From the NCBI GenBank assembly GCA_022376465.1, contig JACDTU010000011.1, forward strand, positions 434,001 through 498,000: 64,000 bases of DNA. Reading direction: 5' to 3'. This DNA is from Cubamyces lactineus (taxonomy: Eukaryota; Basidiomycota; Agaricomycetes; Polyporales; Polyporaceae). Under the pieces are notes generated by a model that saw only the letters and a program-made list of their open reading frames with translations, ran no database searches and was not told the origin of the DNA. Position numbers and translations under genes: made by a program. This document shows positions 1 to 9,725 of the stretch, piece by piece (position 1 is the stretch's first letter; each line of letters starts with the position of its first letter).

Positions 1-154
1 TGGTCATGAACGTCATGCCTGCTCGCGATGCGGCAGGCTACTCTATCACGATCACTCTTGACCTAGCAAGTGCGTCCCATCCTTCCGAGTTGTGACTTCG
101 CGAACTGACAGCGTGTTCAACGCGGAACTTTGAATAGATGCGCGATATCACCAT

Positions 155-2400
155 ATGCTATCGAGTTACTGCGGGCTCAACCACGACGAGGCGCGGTCGG
201 ACCAGTATTGCAGCACTGTCGTCAACTTCTTCGTTGAGGATTACCTCCAGATCCTCCATGAAGCGCGCTACCACATAATCTACTCGCACGATTCGCGCTG
301 GGAGATGGTGGGTAAGCCCAAGCCCGACGCGGGCGACGAGTCGGAGGGGAGCTGGTGGACCATCGGTCTTGGCGAAGGTGGCAGCGCCGCTTCGCAGGAG
401 ACCATTCAGAGGACGAAGATGTATGGCTTCGACCAGGTCGTCGCTGTCTCCCAGGGCTCGATCAACGTCCAATTCTCCGCAGCTTCTTACGCCATCTTCC
501 GCACCTGGGAGTTCGAGCAATCCTTCAGCGCGACGTTCAAGCCTCTTGCGCTGCATCTGCTGAGCGACAACCGCGCTCTCATCTGGGTGCATATTACCAG
601 CGGCAAGCTCAAGACCCTCAAAAACGGTGCGCCATGTACAGAGTGAGTATCGCGCGACCTCGTTTCGTCGTGTAGGCGTATTGAACTACTATATGCTGCA
701 GGGAATCGTTGCACGAATTCCAGAACTGGCGCTTGGCCTTCGAAGTCGGATTGAAGATGTGTGCTCAAGAAGAGCTCGAGAATTCTAGTTCGCCTATATA
801 CAAAGCAACTCCCGCCTACCAGAAGCACGGTACTCAGCCCGATCGTGTCCTTAAGCACATCTACCTCGACCTGAAAAGTACGTCCTCACCTCACTGTCGA
901 CGTGGTAACCTGCTCATTACAATGGATTCTAGATGCGATCTACATACACGACTATTCCAGCTACGCTGGTTTCCAGACAGTCACCGCTCCGGCAGATGGT
1001 CGTACTCTGGTCTGCAAGATGGAAGCCGTCATCTGGTACCTCACGCGGCAATACTTCCCTGCGCTATGCAAAGACGGCCTCAACGTCGTCTTCACAGTGC
1101 CCGTCTGGCAGTCCGGAGCCTCGCTCCCTTCTTACGCACTTACCGACGTCACGTTCCACGTCTACTCCAGGGTCGAGGTCACTCGCTACAACTGGGCCCA
1201 AGTCTCCGCGAATATGGAGCCCATCGTCGTCGTGCTTGGAACGACGGGCGGAAAGCCGCTGCCTTCCCAGCGTTTGGAGTTCTCCACGAATTGGATCGTG
1301 CAGGCGAACAAGGGCTTCTCGCACGGCACGATCAGCATAGCGCAACGCGTCTTCATCGAGCAGCGCCTACTTCAGCTCCTGGCCAACGTCAACGCGCAGA
1401 CCACGCTTATCCCGGTTCTGTTCAACCCTCTGCTGGGCTTCCATGGCGTGAACATGAAGAGATGGGCAGAGCACGATCAGCGCAAGGATCGTCCGTCCAA
1501 ATGGCGACTGGTGCCGTCTGAGGGGGCCGACTGCCTCAGGTACCTCTGGGAGCACTGCGAGGAGTGGCAATATAAGCTGTCCGGCAACGGCGAGCTGGAT
1601 GCTGCCCAGGGCATATACTGTGAGTGCACCACTGGCCGGTTGTAGCAGTGCAAGGCTTATCCTACCACTATAGGCATCACTCGGAACTGCGTTGAGCTGC
1701 CCACGACTGTGAAGGAAGGCGCGCTACACATCAAGGTCAGCGGGAGGATCGATCTCCGGCTTTCCTTCCAGACAGCCACCACGAAGCTCACCCAGTACGT
1801 TTATCCCGAGTCTTTGTGGACCGTCTACCTTCCGGCTGAACATCATCCACTGCAGAGCTTCCTCGTCCGTGTACTGGTCGGCCAACGTTTCCATCCAGAC
1901 CATCGGCAGCAGCATCAAAGTCAGCACGCTCGGCTCGCTCGACCCTACCTTCACCGAGGCCGAGTACACTGAAGGGAGCACGACGAAGTTCCGCAACCCG
2001 AAGGACATGCTTCGCGGTGCGTTCCCCGAGAAGATCAACCTCGACGACCTCGTGCAGGAGATCCACGCGTTCGAGGGCGCGTGGGAGTACTTCTACCCGC
2101 TCGCCACCCCATACTCGCTGGCGAGCCCCGTCTTCAACGACGACGGAGACCTCTTGTTCGAGCTCCGCCGGCACAACTCCGGTCCCCCTCGTCTCCCGCC
2201 CATGGCGCCCGGCGGCCGATTTGGTCGCCCAGGATCTCCTATCCGGCCTCAGTCTCGTGCTGGGCGTGGAGGACGTGCTTCCCCCGCCCCGTCTGCTCAT
2301 CGTGAGTGTCTTCACTTACATATATGCAACCAGAACGCTAATCTGTCACCTACAGCATTTTCCAGCGGTAGCGGCCAGGTGGCTTTCGGGGAATCAGTGA
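155..2400 (+). CDS. multi-exon protein of unknown family (basidiomycete-type hypothetical)
   Basis: Six exons can be joined by GT-AG introns at 643-701, 878-932, 1620-1673, 1795-1855 and 2302-2355, giving a protein of roughly 700 residues. I do not recognise the family. The first exon contains GFDQVVAVSQGSIN near residue 90, followed by a stretch rich in alternating hydrophobic residues. The middle exon (933-1619) is the best conserved-looking part, with many aromatic residues. No signal peptide or membrane segment is obvious. Near 2180-2200 the protein-like frame shifts: upstream the frame reads LLFELRRHNSG, but the plausible continuation LVAQDLLSGLSLVLGVEDV lies one frame over. This suggests an indel, a sequencing error or a missed tiny intron. 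The start at 155 is the first ATG in frame, but a further upstream exon is possible. The stop at 2400 depends on the last intron; an alternative frame ends at 2471. Confidence 0.6.
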
Positions 2401-2686
2401 AGATTGTCGTCACCGGAGAGGTAGTCGGAGGGGGACTCAAAGCCCCAGTGCCGATCAGAACGAACTTCTGAATCGACGCTGAGACAGCTCGATTTCCTGG
2501 AACATAAGCAACGGCGAGCTTGAGTGTTGACAAGGATCCGGAAGAGGAGCGTTCGCGCATGTACAGTATCACGCACGATTATCCCTGTCATCCCAGTCGC
2601 GATTTGATTTCTACGAGGTTGTACCTGTATGTTACATGCATATCCTGAACGATGTCCATTGTCCGTGCCTGCGATCATCACAAGTA

Positions 2687-4131
2687 TCAGAGCGTCTTGA
2701 TGCGTGCCTTCTCCTTCTCCTGTATAACTCGTTTCGCGTGAACGTCTGTACAACGGCGTTCAGAATCCTGTACGCAGTGCAGACATGGTGCATGGATAGC
2801 TGACCTTTGCGCTTGACCCACGCCTCTACGGAGATGCCCGCAAATACTACAGCTGCGCCAAGCCATTGCCCGGGTGTGAGCTTGTGGTTGTATACGACGA
2901 CAGATAGCAGCATGGTGAACAACTTCCGCGTCAAAGTGATCGTTCTGTGCACGTTATAGTCAGATGGATCGTCGGCGTCAAAGATTATGGTCACTTACAC
3001 AAGAGTCAACGAGCCGAAGTGCTGCAGAGTTTCGAAGATGAACAACTGCCCGAGGGCACCGGTCAGGGCGAACTGCGCAAGCGGGACGAGAACAGATGGG
3101 TGCGTGCGGATGAATTCAAGCGCGCCCTGGAGCTCGGTCCCCGAAGTCGAGGGATGAAGCACGGGAATATAGGGTAGAGGGAGGATGGAAATGATGGACG
3201 TGAGCACAGTGGAGAAGAGGTTGATCCAGAACATCATCTGCTGGCCGGTGACGCGGTACCGCGCGAAGATCTCGTCTTGCGTAGAGTTCGTCGCGCCGTC
3301 GATTAAGAGGTTAATTAGCAGGTATGTGATACCGATGAGCTGCGTATACGCCGAGAGGTCGCTATTCTTCGAAGCCTTGGACGGTTTCTCCTTCCCGAAG
3401 CCCATGAACATCGTGATTCCGAGCGTGACCATCGCGACGACGAGGTACTTGTGCGCGGCGAATTTGCGGCGGTAAAGGACGACATTCATGAGCATCACGG
3501 GGACCAATTTGCACGACTTGCCCAAAACCATGGCGGGGTATGTGATGTACGAGAGCGCAGCGAACCCGAAGGGGGCGGCAGAGGTGATGAATACCGCACA
3601 CTGGAAATAGCGGAGCAGCAAAGACTTGTTCCGCGAGCGGGTATTATGTGTGTGAGGGGTATGTCCGTTGGTATGACCATTGGACTTGGCGGAACCGTTC
3701 GAGGTGGAGCCGTTCGCAGCCCCGTTCGTGATGGGTTTGGACGTGTCCGTGAGACCAAGGGTCTGGGTTAGAGTTTGGCCCGGTTTCCGGCGTATGAGTA
3801 TGTATCCCAGAGCTGACAAACAGCTCAGGAAGCTCTGACATGTCCCCAGAAATAGTGGTGAATGGAATTTGTCGGATGAGGTGCCGTCTATTGACTGGAA
3901 GGGCACCGATACTGAACGGGTTGTGAGTGATCCGTTCGTACATCATCTTTCAGACAACGTACGTCGTTCTTGGGCTATTGCCCATAGCTACAGTGACATC
4001 AGCATCTCAGCCAGGATGCATAACAGAACACGGCTCACCAGGAACATGGAGTATACCCCCACCACGCATACCACGAGTCTATTCCCCGCATTCCCCTGGT
4101 CAGTCCGATCATCTGCACGCGGCAGCCACAT
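2687..4131 (-). CDS. HUT1: HUT1-like ER nucleotide-sugar (UDP-galactose type) transporter, UAA family
   Basis: The product is a multi-pass membrane protein of the UAA/SLC35B1 family, which exchanges nucleotide sugars across the ER membrane. Introns at 3988-4038, 3912-3962, 2945-2998 and 2746-2804 join the exons. The first exon gives a membrane segment ([13 protein letters not shown]) running into LWAIAQER, the position of the WALxQE motif in HUT1 proteins. Later exons contain [20 protein letters not shown], the most typical signature of the family, and [13 protein letters not shown] near the end. A Ser/Asn/Thr-rich loop with repeated NGH lies between the second and third predicted membrane segments. 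The last small exon ends in a Lys-rich tail with Lys at -3, as expected for an ER protein, though it is not a perfect KKxx signal. ATG at 4129-4131 is chosen because it opens straight into the first membrane segment. The exact sugar transported is inferred from the family only. Confidence 0.88.
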
Positions 4132-4750
4132 TGCTCATTACCTGAGGTACGACATCTTAGAGACGGTGTCGAAATCTAGAGGTCCGGTAGACTGAGAGAA
4201 AGAGATGAAAGCGAGAGATGAATATCTAATAAATTAGACGAATTGAAGCAGTGGACGGAGTAATGAAGTGGCAGCTGGACCCGTTCTTCGGAGAATACGT
4301 GGAACTCAGTCGCAGGTGCTGGCAGCGCCGACCCTAACCCAACCGCGTCCCCCAATAATTGAGCACAGCTTTGCACGCGTCGCGTCCGCCAACGGCCCGC
4401 CTCAGCCGGTCTCGACGACCCTGGGACATCGGCCTGGGAGGACGGAGAAGGTCGCATTGGCCTCAGCCTGTGAGGCAGCCCGAAGGGTGTCGTGAATACA
4501 CACGAGCTGATAGTCTGGTGACTATCAGTGGAAGTACATTGATGGAAAGGAACAACCGGACAATCAGCCTTACAGGCGCACGAGGGGAGATGGGAGCTCA
4601 AAATGCTGATTCCCATTCAGCAAAAAGCGGTCATACAGAGAGCACGAAACAAAATAGAATGCAAGCAACAGCGATTAAGGGAGGAAAACTCTAAGATATC
4701 ACACAAACCGGGTGGCATTGCAAACGCACTGCGAGACGTCCGGCCATGAC
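4132..4750. other. intergenic, HUT1 promoter side and STYX-like 3' side
   Basis: No gene is recognised here. The stretch should hold the upstream region of the HUT1-like gene and the 3' UTR of the STYX-like gene; both run leftwards. The reading frames present are short and unlike proteins. Confidence 0.5.
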
Positions 4751-5836
4751 TTACGTCTGCATGGCGTCGTCGTCGTCGTCATCGTCGTCCACAAGTGCCC
4801 GCTTGGTCCGTTCGCCTTCCCTGCAAGCGTTGTAACCCGTGACATCAGCTGAAGTATGGTTATACGTGGTCCGAAGGTCTCACCTCTGCATGCCATCTTC
4901 GTCGTCTTCTTCCGAACGCTTCCGACGAACGTTGAAGGCGCGCTGCTGAGGGTAGGCAGCGACGGCATTGGTGGCCTTGTAAATGGACTCGTATTCCTAG
5001 TGACAATGTAGCCGCTGAGTACGTTGACACTCGCGACGAAGGTCTGCCTACCTTGATCTGTGTCAAGAATCCACCGTTGGGTGAAATGCAATACCGTCGA
5101 TTCTGTACCAAGTGCAACGCATCCTCCCACGATAGGCCGTGATGTTGCATAACGTACATGACAACGAACGCAGGAGAGAGACTGATCCCACCTGTTGATG
5201 GCGGCAATTTCGAAGTCAGCACTGCGAACGCGTTCCTGCCATCATGACGCGCACCGTTACAGTGTACAAGGACGCAGCCACCTTGCGCTATGGCTTCGTC
5301 GATGTACTGCTTGGCTCTACAGCATATACCAGACGGAAGTGATGGGGTTAAATGCGCGCGCGCGAGTCAAGAAGTATGCAGAACTCACTTCGGGAATAGG
5401 CGGATGAGGTTCTGCTCCTCGTTATCCTGCACATCCAATACCATGTACTGGAAGTGCTCCGGGAACCGTGGTCGTACAGAGAACGCTTCCTTTGCATCTC
5501 GTATGCAAACACTAGTTTCATGCACCAATGATGCTGCATTTCAGTGAAGACGTGGGAGACATGGTATAATCGGGCGTACATGTGCGTGATCCCGAGCGAC
5601 TGCAGTGTCTCCAGTGACTTCGAGGCCTGAAGCGGTCCGAGGTACAGACGGGGCAGGATCTCCTGGCATTGCCGACGCATCTCATACCTGCAGAGATATG
5701 ACGGGCGTGTGAGACGATATCACCCGAGTGGCTAGCGTCGAGCAGAGCCAGTCACCCAGAGTACGCACGTCCACTCCACATCGCTCGGCCCTTGTATGAG
5801 TTCGCGCAGCTTGTCCGGGTAGTTTCGGTCCACCAT
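4751..5836 (-). CDS. STYX-like catalytically dead dual-specificity phosphatase
   Basis: The product resembles the STYX pseudophosphatase, with the dual-specificity fold spread over seven short exons. Exon 1 ends at 5769. Exon 2 starts at 5687 with EMRRQCQEILPRLYLGPLQ, the STYX-type entry to the domain. It continues through GITHIVCIRD and EHFQYMVLDVQDNEEQNLI to the P-loop VHCNGGISLSPAFVV and then RRYCISPNGGF. The P-loop keeps the catalytic Cys but has Leu where the CX5R signature requires Arg, so phosphate binding should be lost. Animal STYX keeps Arg and loses Cys instead. The C-terminus is basic and then an Asp run, coded by repeated GAC near 4766-4790. The ATG is the first in frame and starts a short MVDRNYPDKL leader. 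It lies head to head with the ZNG1-like gene. A role in binding phosphoproteins or other DSP partners is family inference. Confidence 0.85.
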
Positions 5837-6108
5837 CGTCGCGGTCGTGATTGTGGTGGTTCAAGTCCCAGTGTACAGAGAAGAGGAGGGGGTTCGGAGG
5901 CACAAGGTGGGAGAAGAATAGGAAAGTCCGGATGAGGGGAGCCAGGCGGGAGTGCTAAGGCTATGTTTATGGCACAAGTACAACGAGCATCCGCGGGCGC
6001 TTCCCCGGACCCGTGAAGGTCTGCATCAGGCACGCCGCGCGTTTGAAGCTTGGCACAATCGACCGCAATCGACCGTGCACCCCGAAGCCACTCCGACCTC
6101 GAACAAAC
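5837..6108. promoter_or_regulatory. divergent promoter region between STYX-like and ZNG1-like genes
   Basis: These 272 bp separate two divergently transcribed start codons, so both promoters must lie here or in the first exons. No TATA box is clear on either side. Confidence 0.5.
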
Positions 6109-7757
6109 ATGGCAGACGAAGAGAACGACATTCCGTGCGTGTACTTCTTTGTCTACAGGTGCACCGCACGGAGCTAGGCTAAATCGAACTAGCGAGCTCT
6201 TGGATACAGGCGCGCAGGATGTCGACCAAGGCCTTTCTTCTGCAGAGGCACAGCCCGTCGCGGAGTCTGCACCAACCCGCACCGTCCCATTGACGATCAT
6301 TTGCGGTTTTCTTGGTGCAGGAAAGTCCACGCTGGTGCGGTACGTCTCGGGCGTTGCTCCACCGCACAGCCTCAAATATTCTAATAGCTGTAATGAACCA
6401 TTGTCAGACGTATCTTGACCGAACGTCATGGGTACAGAATAGCGGTGATCATGAACGAGTTCGGAGACACTGCTGTAAGCGGCACAATCCATACCTACGT
6501 GCTGTGGTTCTGGCTAAACACCAGCGGTGACGTAGGACATCGAAGGTAAGCGAAAGGTGGCCCTGGATATCGACAGATTTCTGACTGGCAATCAGCGAAG
6601 ACCATCAACGTTTCGTCTCCGGACGATCCGAGTCAACAGTCCGAGGAGATCCTCGAACTTGCGAACGGCTGCCTATGCTGTAGCATCAAAGACTCTGGCG
6701 CTGCTGCGATAGAAAAGCTCATGCAGCGCAAAGGCGCCTTTGACTACATACTACTAGAAACTACAGGACTTGCAGACCCTGGTGCGTTTTGCTCGTCATG
6801 GCGTTTCGTTGTTGAACTGGTTGACTGACTTGACGTCATACGACGTAGGTCCCATTGCCTCTATGTTCTGGCAGAACGAGGAGTTTTCCATGGGTCTCGG
6901 TCGAGATATACACCTCGATGGCGTGGTGTGTGTGGTTGACGCTGTATTCGGGCAGCAGGTAGGCTCTATACTCACAAAGTTAACGATGTTGTGCTGATAG
7001 GCTATCAGCAAATGCAGGAAGACCACGCCGCCGATGGTATCGGGGAGAGCCTACGGCAAGTCGCCTCCCATTTGGAACGGTTCTATGCATTGACCTACAA
7101 TCATGCAGGCAAATCGCAGCTGCAGACGTGATCCTCTTGAACAAGGTCGATCTAGTTTCTCCTGCAGAAGCGGACGCCACGGAGGAGATGATCCGACGAA
7201 CAAACCCTGCCGCATCGTTCTACCGTACGGTCCGCGGGGAAATTGACCTCAAGTACATCATGGGCGTCGACGCATACGCCTCGCGGCAACTTCTAGACCA
7301 GACTCGCAAGACAGCGACACAATGCCGTCATGATGGAGAGCACGATCACGATCACAACCATGAACATGACCATCCGCACGAGCACGACAAGGCCCCGACC
7401 CACTACGAGCTACGAGGCATCTCAAGCCTTCAAATAGACTGCCCTAAACTATCGCAAACGCAGCTATCCAGGCTAGACGAGTGGATCAGAACGGTTTTGT
7501 GGGAGAAACAGCTGCCCAACAGACCACCAAACGACTCGAAGTCGCTCGAGGTTCTGCGGTGCAAAGGTATATTCGTCACCGAGGACGGAGAGGCGCATGT
7601 GCTCCAGGGCGTAAGGGAACTATACGAGATCGCGATGGTGAAGGAAGGTGGCGAGGCAGAGCTAGGTTTGCCAGACACGGGGAAGCTGGTTCTCATTGGT
7701 AAAGGCCTCGACGAAGATGTTAGACATAGTCTTCTCGAGCAATTGAACATCGTGTAG
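6109..7757 (+). CDS. ZNG1: CobW/COG0523 zinc-regulated GTPase metallochaperone (ZNG1-like)
   Basis: The product is a G3E-family GTPase of the CobW type, thought to deliver zinc to client metalloenzymes. The first exon encodes MADEENDIP; the second, from 6178, leads to the Walker A motif [10 protein letters not shown]. Further exons give [13 protein letters not shown], the metal motif GCLCC (CxCC) near 6673, the segment [11 protein letters not shown], the dimer-region motif [12 protein letters not shown] and the guanine-specificity motif NKVD. After the GTPase domain, 7330-7395 encodes a His/Asp/Glu-rich tract suited to metal binding, followed by the CobW C-terminal domain ending in a short LLEQLNIV tail at the stop 7755-7757. 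At least six introns are present; the one at 6779-6849 is typical. The start is the first ATG and the frame joins cleanly after the intron ending at 6177. It is divergent from the STYX-like gene. The assignment is firm; the client protein is not visible from sequence. Confidence 0.92.
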
Positions 7758-8134
7758 AGACACAGTGCTTGTGACAGGACCTCAACTCGTCGATCGTCCA
7801 TACGGATGGATGGCCATCCGGTGTGTTTGCTACCCTTAGCGAACGCGAGCTGAGGCGCTGTTGATGAGAGGATGTCTTCAGGTGTCGATACCATCGGTCA
7901 CTGCACAAGGACGCACCTCAGCTGCCCCTCAGAAAAGCGTCCTTCGATCCTCGACGATCTCTGTACTACTCGGCGTTCCCTCTCGGTGGCTGCCCCTGAA
8001 CAGAGATGGATTTGTAAATGGCGAGCAGTACTCGCGGTTAACGAGGAAACGCACCTGAAGGATTCCAAGCCGATATGAACCGTTGCGTCCTCTCGTGACG
8101 CTGGAATGCTTGGATGAGCTTGCCCTCCTTATTG
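7758..8134. other. convergent 3' region between ZNG1-like and YAE1-like genes
   Basis: The two flanking genes converge here. I see nothing beyond 3' UTR sequence. Confidence 0.5.
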
Positions 8135-8804
8135 TCAACTCCATTGCAAACTCAATCCCAGATTTTGCGCGATCGCTAAGAGCCGCTCCTTCAACCGAGC
8201 GACATCTTCAGCCTTCGGCCTCGTCTGGACAGCACTTCCACCGGCACCGCCCGCGTTCATCTGCGCCATCAAGTCCTCCAGGCCCTCCATGTCCCGCTTC
8301 TCCTTGATCTCCTCGTTGAGCTTGGCAGGATCCGTCAAGTCCGCCGCGTCCTCCTCTGCATCCGCATCCATCGCAGCGCTGTCCAGGTGCTCCTTTGCAT
8401 GCGCAAGCGCCTCCAAATCAGGGGGTGCGATGTCCGAGAAGCGCACCTCCGCGAGCTGTTTGGCGATGTCACGGACCTCAGATAGCGTTGACTCAGAGGA
8501 GGTCGCGGTTCCTTGAGGACGCGTGAGGAAGGCAATGAGTGCGGAGCAGAGGCCGCGGAGGATGCCCAGTTCTCGTCCGATGGGTGCACCGACTTGGGCG
8601 AAGCCTTCGTCGAACCCTTGCTGCAGTGCGGACTCCTTTCCCGCTGTGATGCCTTCACGATATCCTGCCTTTGTTTTCGGATGGGTTTCGCACGAACGGT
8701 GAACACAAATTCGAGCTCACATTTGTGAAGTCCGACGATATCTTTGCCCACTCCGAGTCTCGGAGGACGGTGGGGTCGCTGCTCCAAAGGTCTTCGTCGT
8801 CCAT
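8135..8804 (-). CDS. YAE1: Yae1 family protein (cytosolic Fe-S / ABCE1 maturation adaptor)
   Basis: The first exon reads MDDEDLWSSDPTV and ends at the intron between FTN and AGYREG. The second gives AGYREGITAGKESALQQGF, the Gly-every-fourth-residue (deca-GX3) motif that defines the Yae1/Lto1 family. In yeast, Yae1-Lto1 recruits the cytosolic iron-sulfur assembly complex to the ribosome-recycling ATPase Rli1/ABCE1. The C-terminal half is a low-conservation acidic region (DADAEEDAADLTD) followed by a helical segment. The stop is at 8135-8137, although a short extra exon could alter the last residues. ATG 8802-8804 is the only sensible start because the DLW motif follows directly. The promoter side, rightwards, ends after 183 bp at the KDZ transposon. 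Confidence 0.85.
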
Positions 8805-8987
8805 TGTGTCTTCCAAGTATGTATTACGAAGATGCTAAGCAGCTACGATGCTCGGTATGTGCGATGTCGAGTGGTCGAAGAGAAGAGAAAGCCTGAAAGT
8901 CAAAGTCGAGCCGGTCTCCCCGATCGAGATATGCCCGATGAGATCTGTGCAGGTCGCGATCACGAGCACGTGGTTCTCTCCCCTCGC
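8805..8987. promoter_or_regulatory. left half of a split YAE1/SET divergent promoter
   Basis: This is the host DNA between the YAE1 start and the KDZ target duplication. With the 168 bp on the other side (22530-22696) it would have formed a gap of about 360 bp between two divergent genes before the transposon inserted. Confidence 0.6.
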
Positions 8988-8995
8988 GCTCATTG
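8988..8995. repeat. 8 bp target-site duplication, left (gctcattg)
   Basis: The octamer gctcattg directly precedes the KDZ element and recurs exactly at 22522-22529 directly after it. An 8 bp duplication is what the KDZ/Zisupton group makes. Confidence 0.93.
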
Positions 8996-9187
8996 GGGAT
9001 AACCGCTCTTGAAAATCCTGAGTTTGAACCGCATAAGAACGGATCAGATTTGACCGCATGAGACCCGTTTGGGTGGTTCGACCCAAATAGCCCAATTGGG
9101 TAAATCTCAGCGCCTACGTTTGCCTACGTTTGCTCGGCTCCTCTCGCTCCGGCCTTCCCTCTCGTCGATATATACCCCCTCCTCGTA
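8996..9187 (+). repeat. KDZ left terminal inverted repeat
   Basis: This matches the reverse complement of 22333-22521. The outer 150 or so bases read as identical; the inner part has a few mismatches and small indels. The repeat includes a direct duplication of gcctacgttt near 9111-9130 and a tatata box at 9169-9174. Confidence 0.92.
9169..9174 (+). promoter_or_regulatory. TATA box inside the left KDZ repeat
   Basis: The string gatatataccccct lies in the inner part of the inverted repeat, upstream of the transposase start at 9726. The mirror copy is at 22344-22350 on the other strand. The long leader between them probably contains an intron. Confidence 0.5.
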
Positions 9188-9725
9188 TTGCCCTTTCCTA
9201 GCCGCCTTCGTCGGCGGCGCCGTGCTGCTCGACGGCGTCGCCATGCCGCCAATCAATGGCACGACAGGACGACAGCATTGTGGCGCGCTGGCATAGCGGT
9301 CTGCTAGTGCTCAGGTCCTCTCGCCTCGTTCCCCACTCACTTCCCTCCTACCGACCTCTCCCTCTCTCTCCCTCCCTCTCTATGCTCGCCATGTTGCTCA
9401 TGGACGAGTGCCATCATCTTGGAGTGCGCCAACCAGCTTCGTCGCTTGCGCTGCGGCCATGCGCGCCTTCTTAATCAAGTCTAACGGCCTGTTTGGTTGC
9501 GATGGGAAACACAGGTATGTCCCCAAACCACCACATCGTCCTACTTCCGTGTCATATCTGATCTTCCAGTCTATTTACAGGCCTGGACTATGGTTGGTGC
9601 TGCGTGGGTATCATACCCTGGCAGCCGGGGCGTGGCAGGTGCACGTTCAACACGCTATGTGAACGTGTACGCATCTGTACGTCGTGGGTGCTACCCTCCT
9701 AGTCTCTCTGCTCACCCCCCTCATC

